Shown piece after piece: positions 24,414 through 33,405 of a stretch of DNA of 49,945 nt. The stretch is taken from positions 1-49,945 of the forward strand of contig JAFYIZ010000031.1 of assembly GCA_017538365.1 (NCBI GenBank). Direction: 5' to 3'. The translations under genes and the position numbers were made by a program. The DNA comes from a bacterium. Its GTDB lineage: Bacteria > UBP6 > UBA1177. Each line of letters opens with the position of its first letter. The first letter of the stretch is position 1. The notes below the pieces were generated by a model. It was not told the origin of the DNA and did not search any database. It saw only the letters and a list, made by a program, of their open reading frames with translations.

Positions 24414-26536
24414 TTTCTTCTTCGATTTTCATACTGCAGCTTTTTTTCTCCTCTCTGGTTTTCGATTTTTCAGGAAGCGACATCGAAAAGCACATTGAAC
24501 AGAAAATCCAGTATTTCCAGCAATTTACTTTGGAAGAAAAAGAAGATTTCTGTAAAAACGGCGACGCATTTTCATGCCGGATTCTCTTTTTCGAGGCGCT
24601 GAAATCGAAAGATAATTCCAAAAATCCCGAAAACTATCTCGCAAACATGAGCGACAGGGAGAAAAGTGCTGGGCTCTATCTTTACGCAGCCGAAAGATGG
24701 GAAGATATTTCTTTAGAAAAATTAAAAAGTTACATTGCAATACTTCCTGAAAACTCGGCAAAAAATCTCTATTCCGTTTATCTGAAAAAACTCTATCTTT
24801 CAGGCAACGTAAAGCAGTTTATGGAAGATTACCGGCAGGAAAACAGCCCATCTCTCACGCAGTTTTACGTCACAGAACTTCTGCGGCGCGACCCTGAGAG
24901 CGGTTTATCTTATCTGCGTACTTTGAATATCTCTTTCCCTGAATCGGTTTACGACACTTTTTCAAAGATCGTCGAGCAGTACGCCAAAAAAACGGGAAAC
25001 AAAACCTACAGTGAATTCAAAATCTGGAGCCTTGAATACAACTACCGCAAAGTGCGCTACAAACAGGTGATTCAGATGTCTTCTGGGTGGTTCCCGAACA
25101 AAAATTACGCGAAACCTTACGACTGGCGGGCGCATCTTTACCGCGCGATGTCCTACACAAAAAGGCGCGAACACACACAGGCCGAAGCAATTTATGCAAA
25201 ACTTGAACCTTACTGCACAAACGAGGAACTCACCGACAGCGATGTTTACAAATTTTACAGCGAATACGCCTACACAGAAGCAGCTCTGAGCAAAAACGAA
25301 AAAGCAATCGAGCTTTATCTTGCAGCCTACGAGCGCTTTAAATCAAAGAATGAAGAAGCTGCCGGCGAATTTCTGTACATGGCGGCTGACATGGCGCGTC
25401 TTGCCGGACTTTTGGAAGATGCCGAAAAATATTACAGGAATTTCATCGAAACATACCCGCACTCCGGAAAAATCGAAATTGCGCGCTTTTTAAACTTCTG
25501 GATCGACTACAAACGCGGAAAATTCAAAGAGGCGCAGAAAATACTTTCTTCAATAATTTCGGCGACAAACGAAATGAGTTACGACCACCAGCGGGCGACT
25601 TACTGGTTTGCCAGAGTTGCGGAAAAACTTGGAGAAAAAGAGGTCGCAGACGGAATTTACTGCGAACTTGCGGCAAAAATTCCGGCATCTTTCTACGGTT
25701 CTTTTGCTGCAGGAAGAGTAAAGACCGGAAACATTGAGTGCCCCAAAATCAAAGTTCAGGCAGACGACTCAACCAAATTTCACGACGACACGATGCTTCC
25801 CGAAACCGAATGGGTCGTCGCGGCAATGGTGACAACAGACAAAAATATAACGGCAAAAGTGCTGAAAAATGCGGCAAAAACCATCGACAGCGACGGAGAC
25901 GAAATCGACAGGCTTGTTGCAAGTTATGCGGCTAAAACGGTGAACAACCACACATTGGCAGCAAACATTCTAAAGTCGATAAGCAACTTTTCTGCCACTT
26001 CGAAAGAATATTTCAAGCTGCGCTACACCGTCGCTTTTGAAGAGGAAATTCTCGCCCACTGCGATTTTTACGATGTATCTCCGATCTTCGTTTTTTCGAT
26101 AGCGCGGCAGGAAAGCCTGTTTGACACATCGGCGATTTCAAGCAGTTACGCAATCGGACTTCTGCAGCTTCTTCCGGCCACGGCGCAGACTCTGGCAACC
26201 CGCGAAGGCTACGGAACAATCGAAACGAAAGATCTCCAGAAACCGCTTACAAACATCAGATTCGGAGTGAGATTTCTTGCCGATCTGGTAAAAAAATTCG
26301 ACGGACAGGTTCCTCTGGCAGCCGCTTCATACAACGCCGGCCCGAACAGAATAAAAAAGTGGATTGAAAACGATCCCGGGCGCGAACTTGATGAATTTAT
26401 CGAGGACATTCCCATTTTTCAGACACGCAACTACGTCAAGAAAGTTATGACGAACTACGCCGTCTACCACTACATTTTTTACGGAAAAGTCTACGACGGA
26501 ATGAATTTCAAACTGCCTGCCTGCGCGGCAAACTGA
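24410..26536 (+). CDS. Soluble lytic murein transglycosylase (Slt-like)
   Basis: 708 residues. Hydrophobic N-terminus suggests export to the periplasm. The long middle (about 60-530) is helical with TPR-like repeats (for example AYTEAALSKNEKAIELYLAAYERF), as in the Slt superhelix. The C-terminal catalytic domain has ARQESLFDTSAISSSYAIGLLQLLPATAQ, with predicted catalytic Glu568, and AAASYNAGPNRIKKW. These enzymes cut the MurNAc-GlcNAc bond and release anhydro-muropeptides, the substrate class of AmpG-type importers such as that at 12300. Start ATG 24410 overlaps the phosphatase stop by 4 bases. It is convergent with rsmG, 14 bases away. Confidence 0.9.
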   Translation: MISSSIFILQLFFSSLVFDFSGSDIEKHIEQKIQYFQQFTLEEKEDFCKNGDAFSCRILFFEALKSKDNSKNPENYLANMSDREKSAGLYLYAAERWEDISLEKLKSYIAILPENSAKNLYSVYLKKLYLSGNVKQFMEDYRQENSPSLTQFYVTELLRRDPESGLSYLRTLNISFPESVYDTFSKIVEQYAKKTGNKTYSEFKIWSLEYNYRKVRYKQVIQMSSGWFPNKNYAKPYDWRAHLYRAMSYTKRREHTQAEAIYAKLEPYCTNEELTDSDVYKFYSEYAYTEAALSKNEKAIELYLAAYERFKSKNEEAAGEFLYMAADMARLAGLLEDAEKYYRNFIETYPHSGKIEIARFLNFWIDYKRGKFKEAQKILSSIISATNEMSYDHQRATYWFARVAEKLGEKEVADGIYCELAAKIPASFYGSFAAGRVKTGNIECPKIKVQADDSTKFHDDTMLPETEWVVAAMVTTDKNITAKVLKNAAKTIDSDGDEIDRLVASYAAKTVNNHTLAANILKSISNFSATSKEYFKLRYTVAFEEEILAHCDFYDVSPIFVFSIARQESLFDTSAISSSYAIGLLQLLPATAQTLATREGYGTIETKDLQKPLTNIRFGVRFLADLVKKFDGQVPLAAASYNAGPNRIKKWIENDPGRELDEFIEDIPIFQTRNYVKKVMTNYAVYHYIFYGKVYDGMNFKLPACAAN

Positions 26537-26550
26537 GCGAGATTTCAAGA

Positions 26551-27189
26551 CTAAAACTTATAAAAAGCGATTACCCTCTCCCCTTTTTCAAAATCGTATG
26601 ACTTTGTGTATTCAAGGGTTGGATCTTTGTAAGGTTCCTGCAGGGATGAATAGAAAACGACTAAATGTCCGTTCGGTTTGATAATTTTTCTGCAGTGGGC
26701 AAAAATTTCTTCATCAATTCGGACGGCTCTTGAGACTACGACATCGAATTTTTCTATAACGTCAAAAAAATTCTGATTGATTCCTTCGGCGTTTGCTATT
26801 CCGAGTTCCGCCGCCGTGAGATTTATGAATGAGATTTTTTTTCTGCTTTTATCCAGAAGTTTGAAGTCAGCTTTCGGGAAGTAAAGCGCGAGCGGTATTC
26901 CTGGAAAACCGCCGCCGGTGCCTAAATCGAGAACTTTCGCTCCATCGAAAAAGACGTTTTTTTCACTTGCCGGAAATAGCGAATCAACAAAATGCAGGAG
27001 TGCCGCTTCGTGAAAATCAGTGACAGTCGTCAGGTTGTGGGTCTTGTTCCAGAAAACGAGTTTTTCCCAGAACAAAAAGCATTGTTCTGCAATATTTTCG
27101 GCGACGCAAATGCCGTATTTTTCAAGGTTTTTTGTCAATATCTGCTGTAATGTTTCACGTGAAACATTTTCTAAATTCTCTTTATTCAT
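26551..27189 (-). CDS. rsmG: 16S rRNA (guanine527-N7)-methyltransferase RsmG
   Basis: 212 residues, normal length. It methylates G527 of 16S rRNA with S-adenosylmethionine. Seen: [15 protein letters not shown] motif [29 protein letters not shown] and VVSRAV. ATG 27189 overlaps the mnmG stop by 8 bases, so mnmG and rsmG are coupled. The codons for NVSRET at the N-terminus form a perfect parS site (27151-27166). In many bacteria parA-parB follow rsmG; here a convergent transglycosylase gene follows instead, so the partition genes have moved elsewhere. Confidence 0.95.
   Translation of the reverse strand: MNKENLENVSRETLQQILTKNLEKYGICVAENIAEQCFLFWEKLVFWNKTHNLTTVTDFHEAALLHFVDSLFPASEKNVFFDGAKVLDLGTGGGFPGIPLALYFPKADFKLLDKSRKKISFINLTAAELGIANAEGINQNFFDVIEKFDVVVSRAVRIDEEIFAHCRKIIKPNGHLVVFYSSLQEPYKDPTLEYTKSYDFEKGERVIAFYKF
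27151..27166. promoter_or_regulatory. parS chromosome-partition site 1
   Basis: Perfect 16-bp palindrome TGTTTCACGTGAAACA, identical to the widely conserved ParB-binding consensus, inside the 5' part of rsmG. Confidence 0.92.
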
Positions 27190-29047
27190 GGTTCTTTTTA
27201 AGGTGCATTATCAAAATTGAAATTGCCGCCGGAGTTATTCCTGGAATCATGGAAGCCTCGGCTAAATTCGCCGGTCTCTGCTTCGCAAGTTTCTGTTTCA
27301 CTTCGTTCGTGAGCCCGCTTAAATTGCCGAACTCAAAATTTTCGGGAATTGAGATCGTTGCCAAGCCTTCAAATTTTTTGATTTCCTCCTTTTCTCTTTC
27401 GATAAAAGAAGAATATTTTATTTCGACTTCCGCCCTGTCCCAGATATCTGATGTTTCACGTGAAACAAAACCCGTGATGGCCTCTATCTGAGAGCGCGAG
27501 ACGCAAGGTCTGCGAAGCAAAGTCGAAAGATTCCCCGCCTTCGAAAGCGGCGCCTCCCCTGCTTCTTCCAGCTTTTTGTTTATCTCGGCTGTCGGGTAAA
27601 CAGGAATTGAGGTTATCTCTTCGACCAAAGCCTGAACTCTTTCGCATTTTGCCTTTTCGATTTCATAAATTTTTTCATCAATAAGCCCTGCGGCAAACGA
27701 TTTTTCAAGAAGTCTTTCTGCGGTGTTGTTGTCACGGACCGACAGTCTGAATTCGGCGCGCGAAGTGAACATTCTGTAAGGCTCGTCAACTCCTTTTGAA
27801 GTGATGTCGCTTATCATGACTCCGGTGTAGGAATCGCTTCGGTTGAGAATGAGTTCTTTTCCGCTTTCAGTTGCTGAAGATCCGGCATTCGCTCCGGCGA
27901 CTAAACCCTGTGCAGCAGCTTCTTCGTAACCGCTCGTTCCGTTTACCTGACCTGCGAAAAAAAGCCCTTTCACGAATTTGCTTTCAAGCGTCATCGTGAG
28001 GTCTCTCGGATCGTAAGCATCGTATTCGATTGCATAGGCCGGGCGGGAAATTTCTGCATTTTCAAGACCGGGGATCGATTCAAGCATCTCTTTCTGAACG
28101 AAGACCGGAAGAGAAGTCGAAATGCCGTTCGGATAGTATTCGCGGCAGTCCCAGCCTTCGGGTTCGATGAATATCTGGTGAGACTCTTTTTCGGGAAATT
28201 TCATGAATTTGTCTTCGATCGAAGGGCAGTATCTCGGGCCAATTCCTTCGATCGATTTCGCGCTTCCGTACATCGGTGAAAGGTCTAAATTCGAAATGAC
28301 GGCCTCTCTTGTTTTTTCGCTCGTGCGCGTCAAAAAACACGGGATCTGCTTCATCAGTCTTCCTTCAGTCCTGACTGAAAAAGGAGTGTAATCTGTTTCG
28401 CCGGGCTGGATCTCCATCTTTGAAAAGTCGATCGTTTTGCCGACGATTCTCACAGGCGTTCCCGTTTTGAGGCGGAATTTTTTGTGTCCCAGATCGACGA
28501 GAAAATCGGATAATTTTTCTGACGCCGGCTCCCCTAACCTGCCGCTTGAAAACATGTCTCTGCCGATATGAATTAAGCCGTTGAGAAAGGTTCCGCTCGT
28601 GATGACGACAGCTTTCGAGGAAAAGACAAATCCGTCTTTCGATTTCACGATAAAAGCGGAATTTTTGTGTTCAAGCGAAACAACTTCACCCTGAAAAACG
28701 GTTAGATTTTCAACCTTGAAAACAAAAGCCTGCATGAAATTTTTATATAGGTTTTTGTCGCACTGGGCACGAAGAGCCTGAACCGCCGGTCCTTTTCTCC
28801 GGTTTAAAACGCGGTATTGAATTGCAGCAAAATCGGCTGCTCTTCCCATCGCTCCGCCCAGCATGTCGACTTCACGGACGAGCTGACCTTTCGCCTGACC
28901 GCCGATCGACGGATTGCACGACATCTCCCCTATTTTGTCGATCGAGATCGTGACGAGCAGAGTTTTCGCTTTCGTTCTCGCGGAAGCGTAAGCGGCTTCG
29001 ATTCCGGCATGACCGCCGCCGATAACTATGACATCAAAATTTTTCAT
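27182..29047 (-). CDS. mnmG: tRNA uridine 5-carboxymethylaminomethyl modification enzyme MnmG (GidA)
   Basis: 621 residues, normal length. With MnmE it installs the cmnm5 group on U34 of certain tRNAs, using FAD. Seen: N-terminal FAD motif [42 protein letters not shown] and [16 protein letters not shown], all diagnostic. ATG 29047 follows AGAGG. Its end overlaps rsmG by 8 bases, and mnmE lies 141 bases upstream on the same strand, so the genes for both enzyme partners are together. Codons for FVSRET hold the second parS site (27452-27467). The intergenic 29048-29188 shows no clear promoter by eye. Confidence 0.96.
   Translation of the reverse strand: MKNFDVIVIGGGHAGIEAAYASARTKAKTLLVTISIDKIGEMSCNPSIGGQAKGQLVREVDMLGGAMGRAADFAAIQYRVLNRRKGPAVQALRAQCDKNLYKNFMQAFVFKVENLTVFQGEVVSLEHKNSAFIVKSKDGFVFSSKAVVITSGTFLNGLIHIGRDMFSSGRLGEPASEKLSDFLVDLGHKKFRLKTGTPVRIVGKTIDFSKMEIQPGETDYTPFSVRTEGRLMKQIPCFLTRTSEKTREAVISNLDLSPMYGSAKSIEGIGPRYCPSIEDKFMKFPEKESHQIFIEPEGWDCREYYPNGISTSLPVFVQKEMLESIPGLENAEISRPAYAIEYDAYDPRDLTMTLESKFVKGLFFAGQVNGTSGYEEAAAQGLVAGANAGSSATESGKELILNRSDSYTGVMISDITSKGVDEPYRMFTSRAEFRLSVRDNNTAERLLEKSFAAGLIDEKIYEIEKAKCERVQALVEEITSIPVYPTAEINKKLEEAGEAPLSKAGNLSTLLRRPCVSRSQIEAITGFVSRETSDIWDRAEVEIKYSSFIEREKEEIKKFEGLATISIPENFEFGNLSGLTNEVKQKLAKQRPANLAEASMIPGITPAAISILIMHLKKNHE
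27452..27467. promoter_or_regulatory. parS chromosome-partition site 2
   Basis: Second perfect TGTTTCACGTGAAACA, inside mnmG, 301 bp from site 1. Confidence 0.92.
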
Positions 29048-29188
29048 AAAGACCTCTGAAAAACGGCTTCCAAATTTGACTTCTGACGCAAAAACCGGCT
29101 TAAACGCGATAAATCAGTCGTTTTGCAAAAAATCGTCGAATACGGGCTAAATGCGGCGCTATTTTGAAAATCGGATATTGTTCTCAAA

Positions 29189-30529
29189 TCATTTCCCCAA
29201 GCAGAAACCGCCGAAAATATTATCATACACGTCGTGGCTCGTCAGATCGCCCGCAAGGTCGCGGATTCCGTTGAAAATTTCCGAAATAAAGAAAAGTATA
29301 ATTTCTATTTGATCTGAATCTAAATAAAGTTTGAGCTCTTCCAGTTTGTCTAAAATTTCTTCCGCTTTCCTTTTCTGCCAGTCGCTGAAAAACACTGCTT
29401 CGTTTTTGTCAGGCATGCTTTTTTCGATATTCTCGCAGATCTTGTCTTTCAAAATGTCGATTCCGCTGCCGTTTTTGCAGCTTATTTCGATTGCGTCAAC
29501 AAGCTCAGGATTTTCTGCCTGAGCAAAATCGCACTTGTTTTTAACGATTAACCTAGATTTCATGCGGGTTTCGCGCAATATTTTGCGGTCCTCTTCATCA
29601 AGCGGTCTTGAGCCGTCAAAGACCAGAATCAATAAATCCCCCTTCGAAAGGAGGTTCCTGCTCTTTTCGATTCCTTTTGCCTCGACTTCGGAACCGGCAA
29701 TTCTTAAGCCGGCCGAGTCTGTCAGATTGGCCTGAAACCCTTTTGCGTAAAAGGTTTCAGAGATATAATCGCGCGTCGTGCCCGGAATGTCGGCGACAAT
29801 TGCCCTCTCCTGCCCTATCAGAATGTTGAATAATGAGGATTTGCCTACATTCGGCTTGCCTAAGATGATAATTTGGTAGCCCAGGAACTTTTCAAGAGCC
29901 TTGGAATTGGCTGAAACCTTGGAAATATCGAGGTTTGAGCGGTTTATCAGATTTTTCAGTTTCTCAAAATCTATGTCCGTAGAAACCTGATCCGGGAAAT
30001 CCACTACAGCAGTAGCTAAAGTGTGAAAATACTCCCACTGCGGAATGAGGTTTTTCAGCCTGTCAACAGAGTTTTTTTCAAAAGCAGCCTTGCGTGAAAG
30101 CTCTGTAGCATAAGGGTTTTCCGAGGTTATGACAGTGTTGAGCGCCAAAGCTTCGTCAACACTCATTTTTGAATTTATGACCGCTCTGAATGAAAACTCC
30201 CCTTTCAATGCGGGTATCGCGCCGTTTTTGACAATAAGTTTCAGAATCTCTCCGGCGTTTTCGCTTGCTCCGTGAACGTGAAATTCTGCGACATCTTCGC
30301 CTGTGAAGCTGAAAGGTGCATGAAAAGTAAGTATCAGGCACTTTTCCATGACTTTTTCGCCGTCGTAAATTTTAACGAAATCGGCCTTTCTGTGTTCAAA
30401 ATTTGTTTTGCCTGTGAGTTTCGAGGCAATTTCAAAAGCTTTTGAGCCGCTGACTCTGATGATTCCTATGGAACTTCCTTTTGCCGTAGCAAGAGCACAA
30501 ATTGTAGAATTTATTCTGTCGAAATACAT
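29189..30529 (-). CDS. mnmE: tRNA modification GTPase MnmE (TrmE)
   Basis: 446 residues, normal length. Partner of MnmG in cmnm5U34 formation. The N-terminal folate-binding domain begins [21 protein letters not shown]; the GTPase insert shows G1 [10 protein letters not shown]2/G3 DIPGTTRDY and DSAG, and G4 KNKCD; the C-terminus is IFGGFCLGK with the conserved Cys443. ATG 30529 lies 9 bases after the stop of an upstream lipoprotein gene, which therefore probably shares its promoter. This replaces the rpmH-rnpA-yidC neighbourhood often seen upstream of mnmE. Confidence 0.96.
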   Translation of the reverse strand: MYFDRINSTICALATAKGSSIGIIRVSGSKAFEIASKLTGKTNFEHRKADFVKIYDGEKVMEKCLILTFHAPFSFTGEDVAEFHVHGASENAGEILKLIVKNGAIPALKGEFSFRAVINSKMSVDEALALNTVITSENPYATELSRKAAFEKNSVDRLKNLIPQWEYFHTLATAVVDFPDQVSTDIDFEKLKNLINRSNLDISKVSANSKALEKFLGYQIIILGKPNVGKSSLFNILIGQERAIVADIPGTTRDYISETFYAKGFQANLTDSAGLRIAGSEVEAKGIEKSRNLLSKGDLLILVFDGSRPLDEEDRKILRETRMKSRLIVKNKCDFAQAENPELVDAIEISCKNGSGIDILKDKICENIEKSMPDKNEAVFFSDWQKRKAEEILDKLEELKLYLDSDQIEIILFFISEIFNGIRDLAGDLTSHDVYDNIFGGFCLGK

Positions 30530-30538
30530 GGATTGGAT

Positions 30539-31552
30539 TTATTTTGAGCAAAGCGGATATTTGAGAACTTCTTCCGGAACAGTCGTTTCTTCATCAAGTC
30601 CGGGAACTTCAGTCGGATAGTAAAAATCAACGTTGTTTGCGACGATTTCGACGCTTCCTCCTTCGTAAAGATCAACGTTTTCGGGGTAAACTGACGTGAT
30701 GAAAACTGAGCCGGAGTATCCGATGCCCATGATACATTCAGTACCGTTCTGTTTATCAATGAGTCTGTAGCGGACAAGCTTCAGCAGGTTGTCAACGAGA
30801 TCAAAGAGCGAAACAGCGTTGATTCTGTATTCTGCACCGCTCTTTATAGAACCCGGAGCAAACTCGAGTTCATGTCTCGGATAGCCGTTTGCAGGATTCT
30901 GTTTAACGAAAAGCTGCCGCCTGTTAGCACCCAAAATACCGGCGTAGTTGTCGGTAACAGCAAACGAAACCGATGAATCGCCGCTCTGCGGAAAGAATTG
31001 GGTCGTATCACCGTAAAGCCCGTTGAAAGCAGCGTAGGGGAGAGTTCCTTTTGCAAAATAGCTTGAATCTCCGATTTTGGCGTTATCCATAATGAAATTT
31101 GTCAAAAAGCGGACATTCAATACTCCCCAGATTTTTTTATCACATGTAGACATATCGAAAGCGGTGCAGTCAGGAAGGCATTTGGTTGCACCTGACATGT
31201 TTGACTGGAGTTTGGAACACTCTATCGGAGCGTTTGAATCACATCTTTCACCGTATTCGACGCTCCCGTTGCCGCAGCCTTGCGGAAGAGGATTTTCGTT
31301 GTCGGGAATTTCGTCAGAAATGCCGGGGTCAGCGCTTGGTTCAGTGTCTCCTGTATCCGAAGCAGGATCAACCGGATCGGTGTTGCTGTTGTCAATCGGA
31401 GCTGCGGAATCAACTTCCTCGTCGTCACTTACGACATTGGAATAATCCCAGTCCGGAATATCCGAAAGTTCTTCTGTATCGGTTTCTCCTGAACCGCATG
31501 AAACAAGGAAAAACAAGCTCATAAAAAGAATAAAAACCAAAATTTTTTTCAT
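30539..31552 (-). CDS. Lipoprotein with myxobacterial-type Cys motif
   Basis: 337 residues. Signal MKKILVFILFMSLFFLVSC, acylated at Cys19, then about 75 residues of Asp/Pro/Thr/Ser-rich linker. Next comes a cysteine module CGNGSVEYGERCD...C...TKCLPDCTAFDMSTC, a pattern repeated in many surface proteins of Myxococcota-related genomes (family knowledge, recalled rather than searched). The C-terminal about 200 residues (GVLNVRFLTNFIM...NNVDFYYPTEVPGL) look like a beta-rich domain with no family recognised. Predicted outer-envelope protein. First gene of the run with mnmE, mnmG and rsmG; its own promoter is readable. Confidence 0.75.
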   Translation of the reverse strand: MKKILVFILFMSLFFLVSCGSGETDTEELSDIPDWDYSNVVSDDEEVDSAAPIDNSNTDPVDPASDTGDTEPSADPGISDEIPDNENPLPQGCGNGSVEYGERCDSNAPIECSKLQSNMSGATKCLPDCTAFDMSTCDKKIWGVLNVRFLTNFIMDNAKIGDSSYFAKGTLPYAAFNGLYGDTTQFFPQSGDSSVSFAVTDNYAGILGANRRQLFVKQNPANGYPRHELEFAPGSIKSGAEYRINAVSLFDLVDNLLKLVRYRLIDKQNGTECIMGIGYSGSVFITSVYPENVDLYEGGSVEIVANNVDFYYPTEVPGLDEETTVPEEVLKYPLCSK

Positions 31553-31582
31553 ATCAGCCTCCAGCCGAAAAAATAACGGGAA

Positions 31583-31610
31583 ATTATAATAAAAAAGATA
31601 ATTTTTTCAA
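31583..31610 (-). promoter_or_regulatory. Promoter of the lipoprotein-mnmE run
   Basis: Minus strand: TTGAAA (31610-31605), 16 bp, perfect TATAAT (31588-31583), then TTCCCG. GGAGG follows before the ATG at 31552. Confidence 0.65.
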
Positions 31611-31637
31611 TAATTTATTTGTTTTTTATTGTTTTTG

Positions 31638-31700
31638 GCGGCGCGTCGTTAAGGTCCTTAGAGTCCTTAAGGTCCTTAAAGTCCTTAGAGTTTGCGCCGC
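31638..31700. repeat. 9-bp tandem repeat framed by inverted GC arms
   Basis: GCGGCGC (31638-31644) and GCGCCGC (31694-31700) enclose four and a half copies of A(A/G)(A/G)GTCCTT (31651-31691). It lies just after the steroid-reductase gene. No T-run follows on either strand, so it is not a typical terminator. Confidence 0.85.
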
Positions 31701-31703
31701 TGC

Positions 31704-32453
31704 TTAGTAAATGAAGGGGAATACTCTTTTTCTTGATTTGGGGTATTCGTCGCCGAATTTTTCGATATACCAGAGTCTGTTTTTGGCAGCACGCGGAACG
31801 AGGTTCGCCATCGAGAAGAAGACGAAAGCGAGTCCGGGAACAGACCAAGTCAAAACCGCCCAGCCGGCCCATTCGACGATCTCGCCGAAATAGTTGGGAT
31901 TAGCAACATATTTATGGAAACCTTTCATCGGAATGTGGTAACCCGGACCGTTTTCTTTACGCAGATTGCGGACAATGTGGTCTGACTGGATGTTGATGAA
32001 CATTCCGCAGTAGAAGAGCAGGGCACCGATAATGAACTGCGGCGAGTGAAACCACGAAATTTCGTATTTCGAGAGGAAAAACAGCCAGTAACCGTTGACA
32101 AAACCGTTCATGCAGTTGAAAAAAAGCGACATAGCGATGATCGAAAGGGGCATTTTTGCGCCGTTTTTGATGAGGAACGGATAGATCAGATCGCGCTGAA
32201 CGTAGTGCGAAAGCCATATTCCGAGCATCACTCCTGTTACCGCGTTGACGTTTCCGAGAAACGCGAAAACTATCGGCAGAATGACAACCGGCGACTCCAT
32301 TATCATCCAGCCGAGCCTAGGATTTATCGCTGGGCCCCATTTTTTACTGCCGTATCTGCCGTAGCCAGCAGTGACGAAGTAGAGTGAAATCCACGTGAAG
32401 ACTCCGCTCACGAAAATGAAGACAAGTGTCCAGAAATAAAGTTTTTCCATCAT
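31704..32453 (-). CDS. Steroid 5-alpha-reductase family membrane enzyme
   Basis: 249 residues, about the length of human SRD5A1/2, with about six or seven hydrophobic helices. Seen: GRYGSKKWGPAI and GWMIMESP, where Glu53 aligns with the substrate-binding Glu57 of SRD5A2; SHYVQRDLIYP, where Tyr84 aligns with Tyr91; and the NADPH-side C-terminus ANPNYFGEIVEWAGWA, NLVPRAAKNRLWY, DEYPKSRK. These are the conserved positions of 3-oxo-5-alpha-steroid 4-dehydrogenases (alignment by eye). Expected to reduce a carbon-carbon double bond of a steroid or isoprenoid lipid with NADPH; the true bacterial substrate is unknown. The start overlaps the stop of the LolA-like gene (ATGA). Confidence 0.87.
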   Translation of the reverse strand: MMEKLYFWTLVFIFVSGVFTWISLYFVTAGYGRYGSKKWGPAINPRLGWMIMESPVVILPIVFAFLGNVNAVTGVMLGIWLSHYVQRDLIYPFLIKNGAKMPLSIIAMSLFFNCMNGFVNGYWLFFLSKYEISWFHSPQFIIGALLFYCGMFINIQSDHIVRNLRKENGPGYHIPMKGFHKYVANPNYFGEIVEWAGWAVLTWSVPGLAFVFFSMANLVPRAAKNRLWYIEKFGDEYPKSRKRVFPFIY

Positions 32454-33250
32454 TTTTTGTCCTTTTTCGGCATAAGTTCTATTTCTTTGTTCTCGAATTT
32501 GTAGATGAGAACCCGTTTGTAGCCCATTACACTGATTACAACTCTCGTATAACCGCTCGTAAAGTGGAAGAACTGACCGTTGTTGAAGTCTTTTGCCTGA
32601 TATTTGACGTAAAGATCCTTTTCGCCCATCCTTTTTTTGCCCGCTTTACCTTCGTTCTGCATGTATTCGAGGTTGTCAACCGAAACCCAGACATGGCCGA
32701 CGAAATGTTCAGCTTTCGGTTTTCTCGCCGTCATTTTGATTTTGTATGCAAGTCTGCCGTTCAGTTTTTCAACGGCCACAAGTTCACGGATATACTCTTT
32801 ATCGCCGTTTTTATCGAAGTGGGGAATTCCCGGCTTTGACTCGTGGGGATCGCATGCAATAACGCCGGGACGCCTCGGTTTTCCGTCCGATTCGCATGAG
32901 TGAAGCTCGATTTTGAGGTCTTTGTACCAGTCATCCCAGCGGGTGTAGACGTATTTTTCGGTCTCGAGCAGTTTGTTAGTATCGGGATCGCGGTATTCGA
33001 CCGTGACATAGCGTTTGTTCTTTACACCGGCGTAACTTTCATACATTTTTGAATATTTTGCCGTGATCTTGTCAATGACTTCCTTCGAAAATTCAGGTGT
33101 TATCGGCATTCCTTCGTAAACTTTCTCCTTTTCAGCTTCTGCTTTCGGAGCAGCCTGTTCAGCGGGTTCCGATTTTTGCGCAGCTTCTTCGGCACAAACA
33201 TAAAAACCCAGTAAAATCAAAGTGATAAAAGTTAAAAAAATCTCTTTCAT
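32450..33250 (-). CDS. Periplasmic LolA-like / lipoprotein-sorting-like protein
   Basis: 266 residues with a signal peptide (MKEIFLTFITLILLGFYVCAEE), then an Ala/Glu/Lys-rich linker. The remainder is beta-rich: KRYVTVEYRDPDTNKLLETEKYVY, LAYKIKMTARKP...FVGHVWVSVDNLEYMQ and RVVISVMGYKRV. The 'xVWVSxDNLxYMQNEG' turn resembles LolA/LppX-fold outer-membrane lipoprotein-sorting proteins, which hold lipids in a half barrel. That assignment is tentative. The TGA overlaps the ATG of the steroid-reductase-like gene by 4 bases, so the two are translated together, suggesting a lipid-handling pair. Divergent from the metallopeptidase gene. Confidence 0.65.
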   Translation of the reverse strand: MKEIFLTFITLILLGFYVCAEEAAQKSEPAEQAAPKAEAEKEKVYEGMPITPEFSKEVIDKITAKYSKMYESYAGVKNKRYVTVEYRDPDTNKLLETEKYVYTRWDDWYKDLKIELHSCESDGKPRRPGVIACDPHESKPGIPHFDKNGDKEYIRELVAVEKLNGRLAYKIKMTARKPKAEHFVGHVWVSVDNLEYMQNEGKAGKKRMGEKDLYVKYQAKDFNNGQFFHFTSGYTRVVISVMGYKRVLIYKFENKEIELMPKKDKK

Positions 33251-33280
33251 AGTTCCTCCAAAAACCTTAAAAAACGGCAG

Positions 33281-33308
33281 ATTATATTGAAGAAGAGTTT
33301 TTTATCAA
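33281..33308 (-). promoter_or_regulatory. Promoter of the LolA-like/steroid-reductase operon
   Basis: Minus strand: TTGATA (33308-33303), 16 bp, TATAAT (33286-33281), then CTGCCG. Confidence 0.65.
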
Positions 33309-33333
33309 ACAAGATGATGACGGAAAATAATTA

Positions 33334-33361
33334 TTGTGAAATTTCTGACTCTGCCTATAAT
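33334..33361 (+). promoter_or_regulatory. Promoter of the metallopeptidase gene
   Basis: TTGTGA (33334-33339), 16 bp, perfect TATAAT (33356-33361). Leader of about 38 bases with TTTGGAGG ahead of the ATG at 33406. Confidence 0.65.
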
Positions 33362-33405
33362 GAGATGTTTCAGTCCTTTGGTTTATTGTTAATTTGGAGG
33401 TTTCA

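Noticed and set aside
26551-31552. oriC or a DnaA-box cluster near mnmG
   Set aside because: No run of TTATCCACA-type boxes was seen by eye, and dnaA is not in the window, despite the parS sites.
31638-31700. Terminator for the steroid-reductase gene
   Set aside because: The GC arms are 49 bases apart and no T-run follows on the minus strand.
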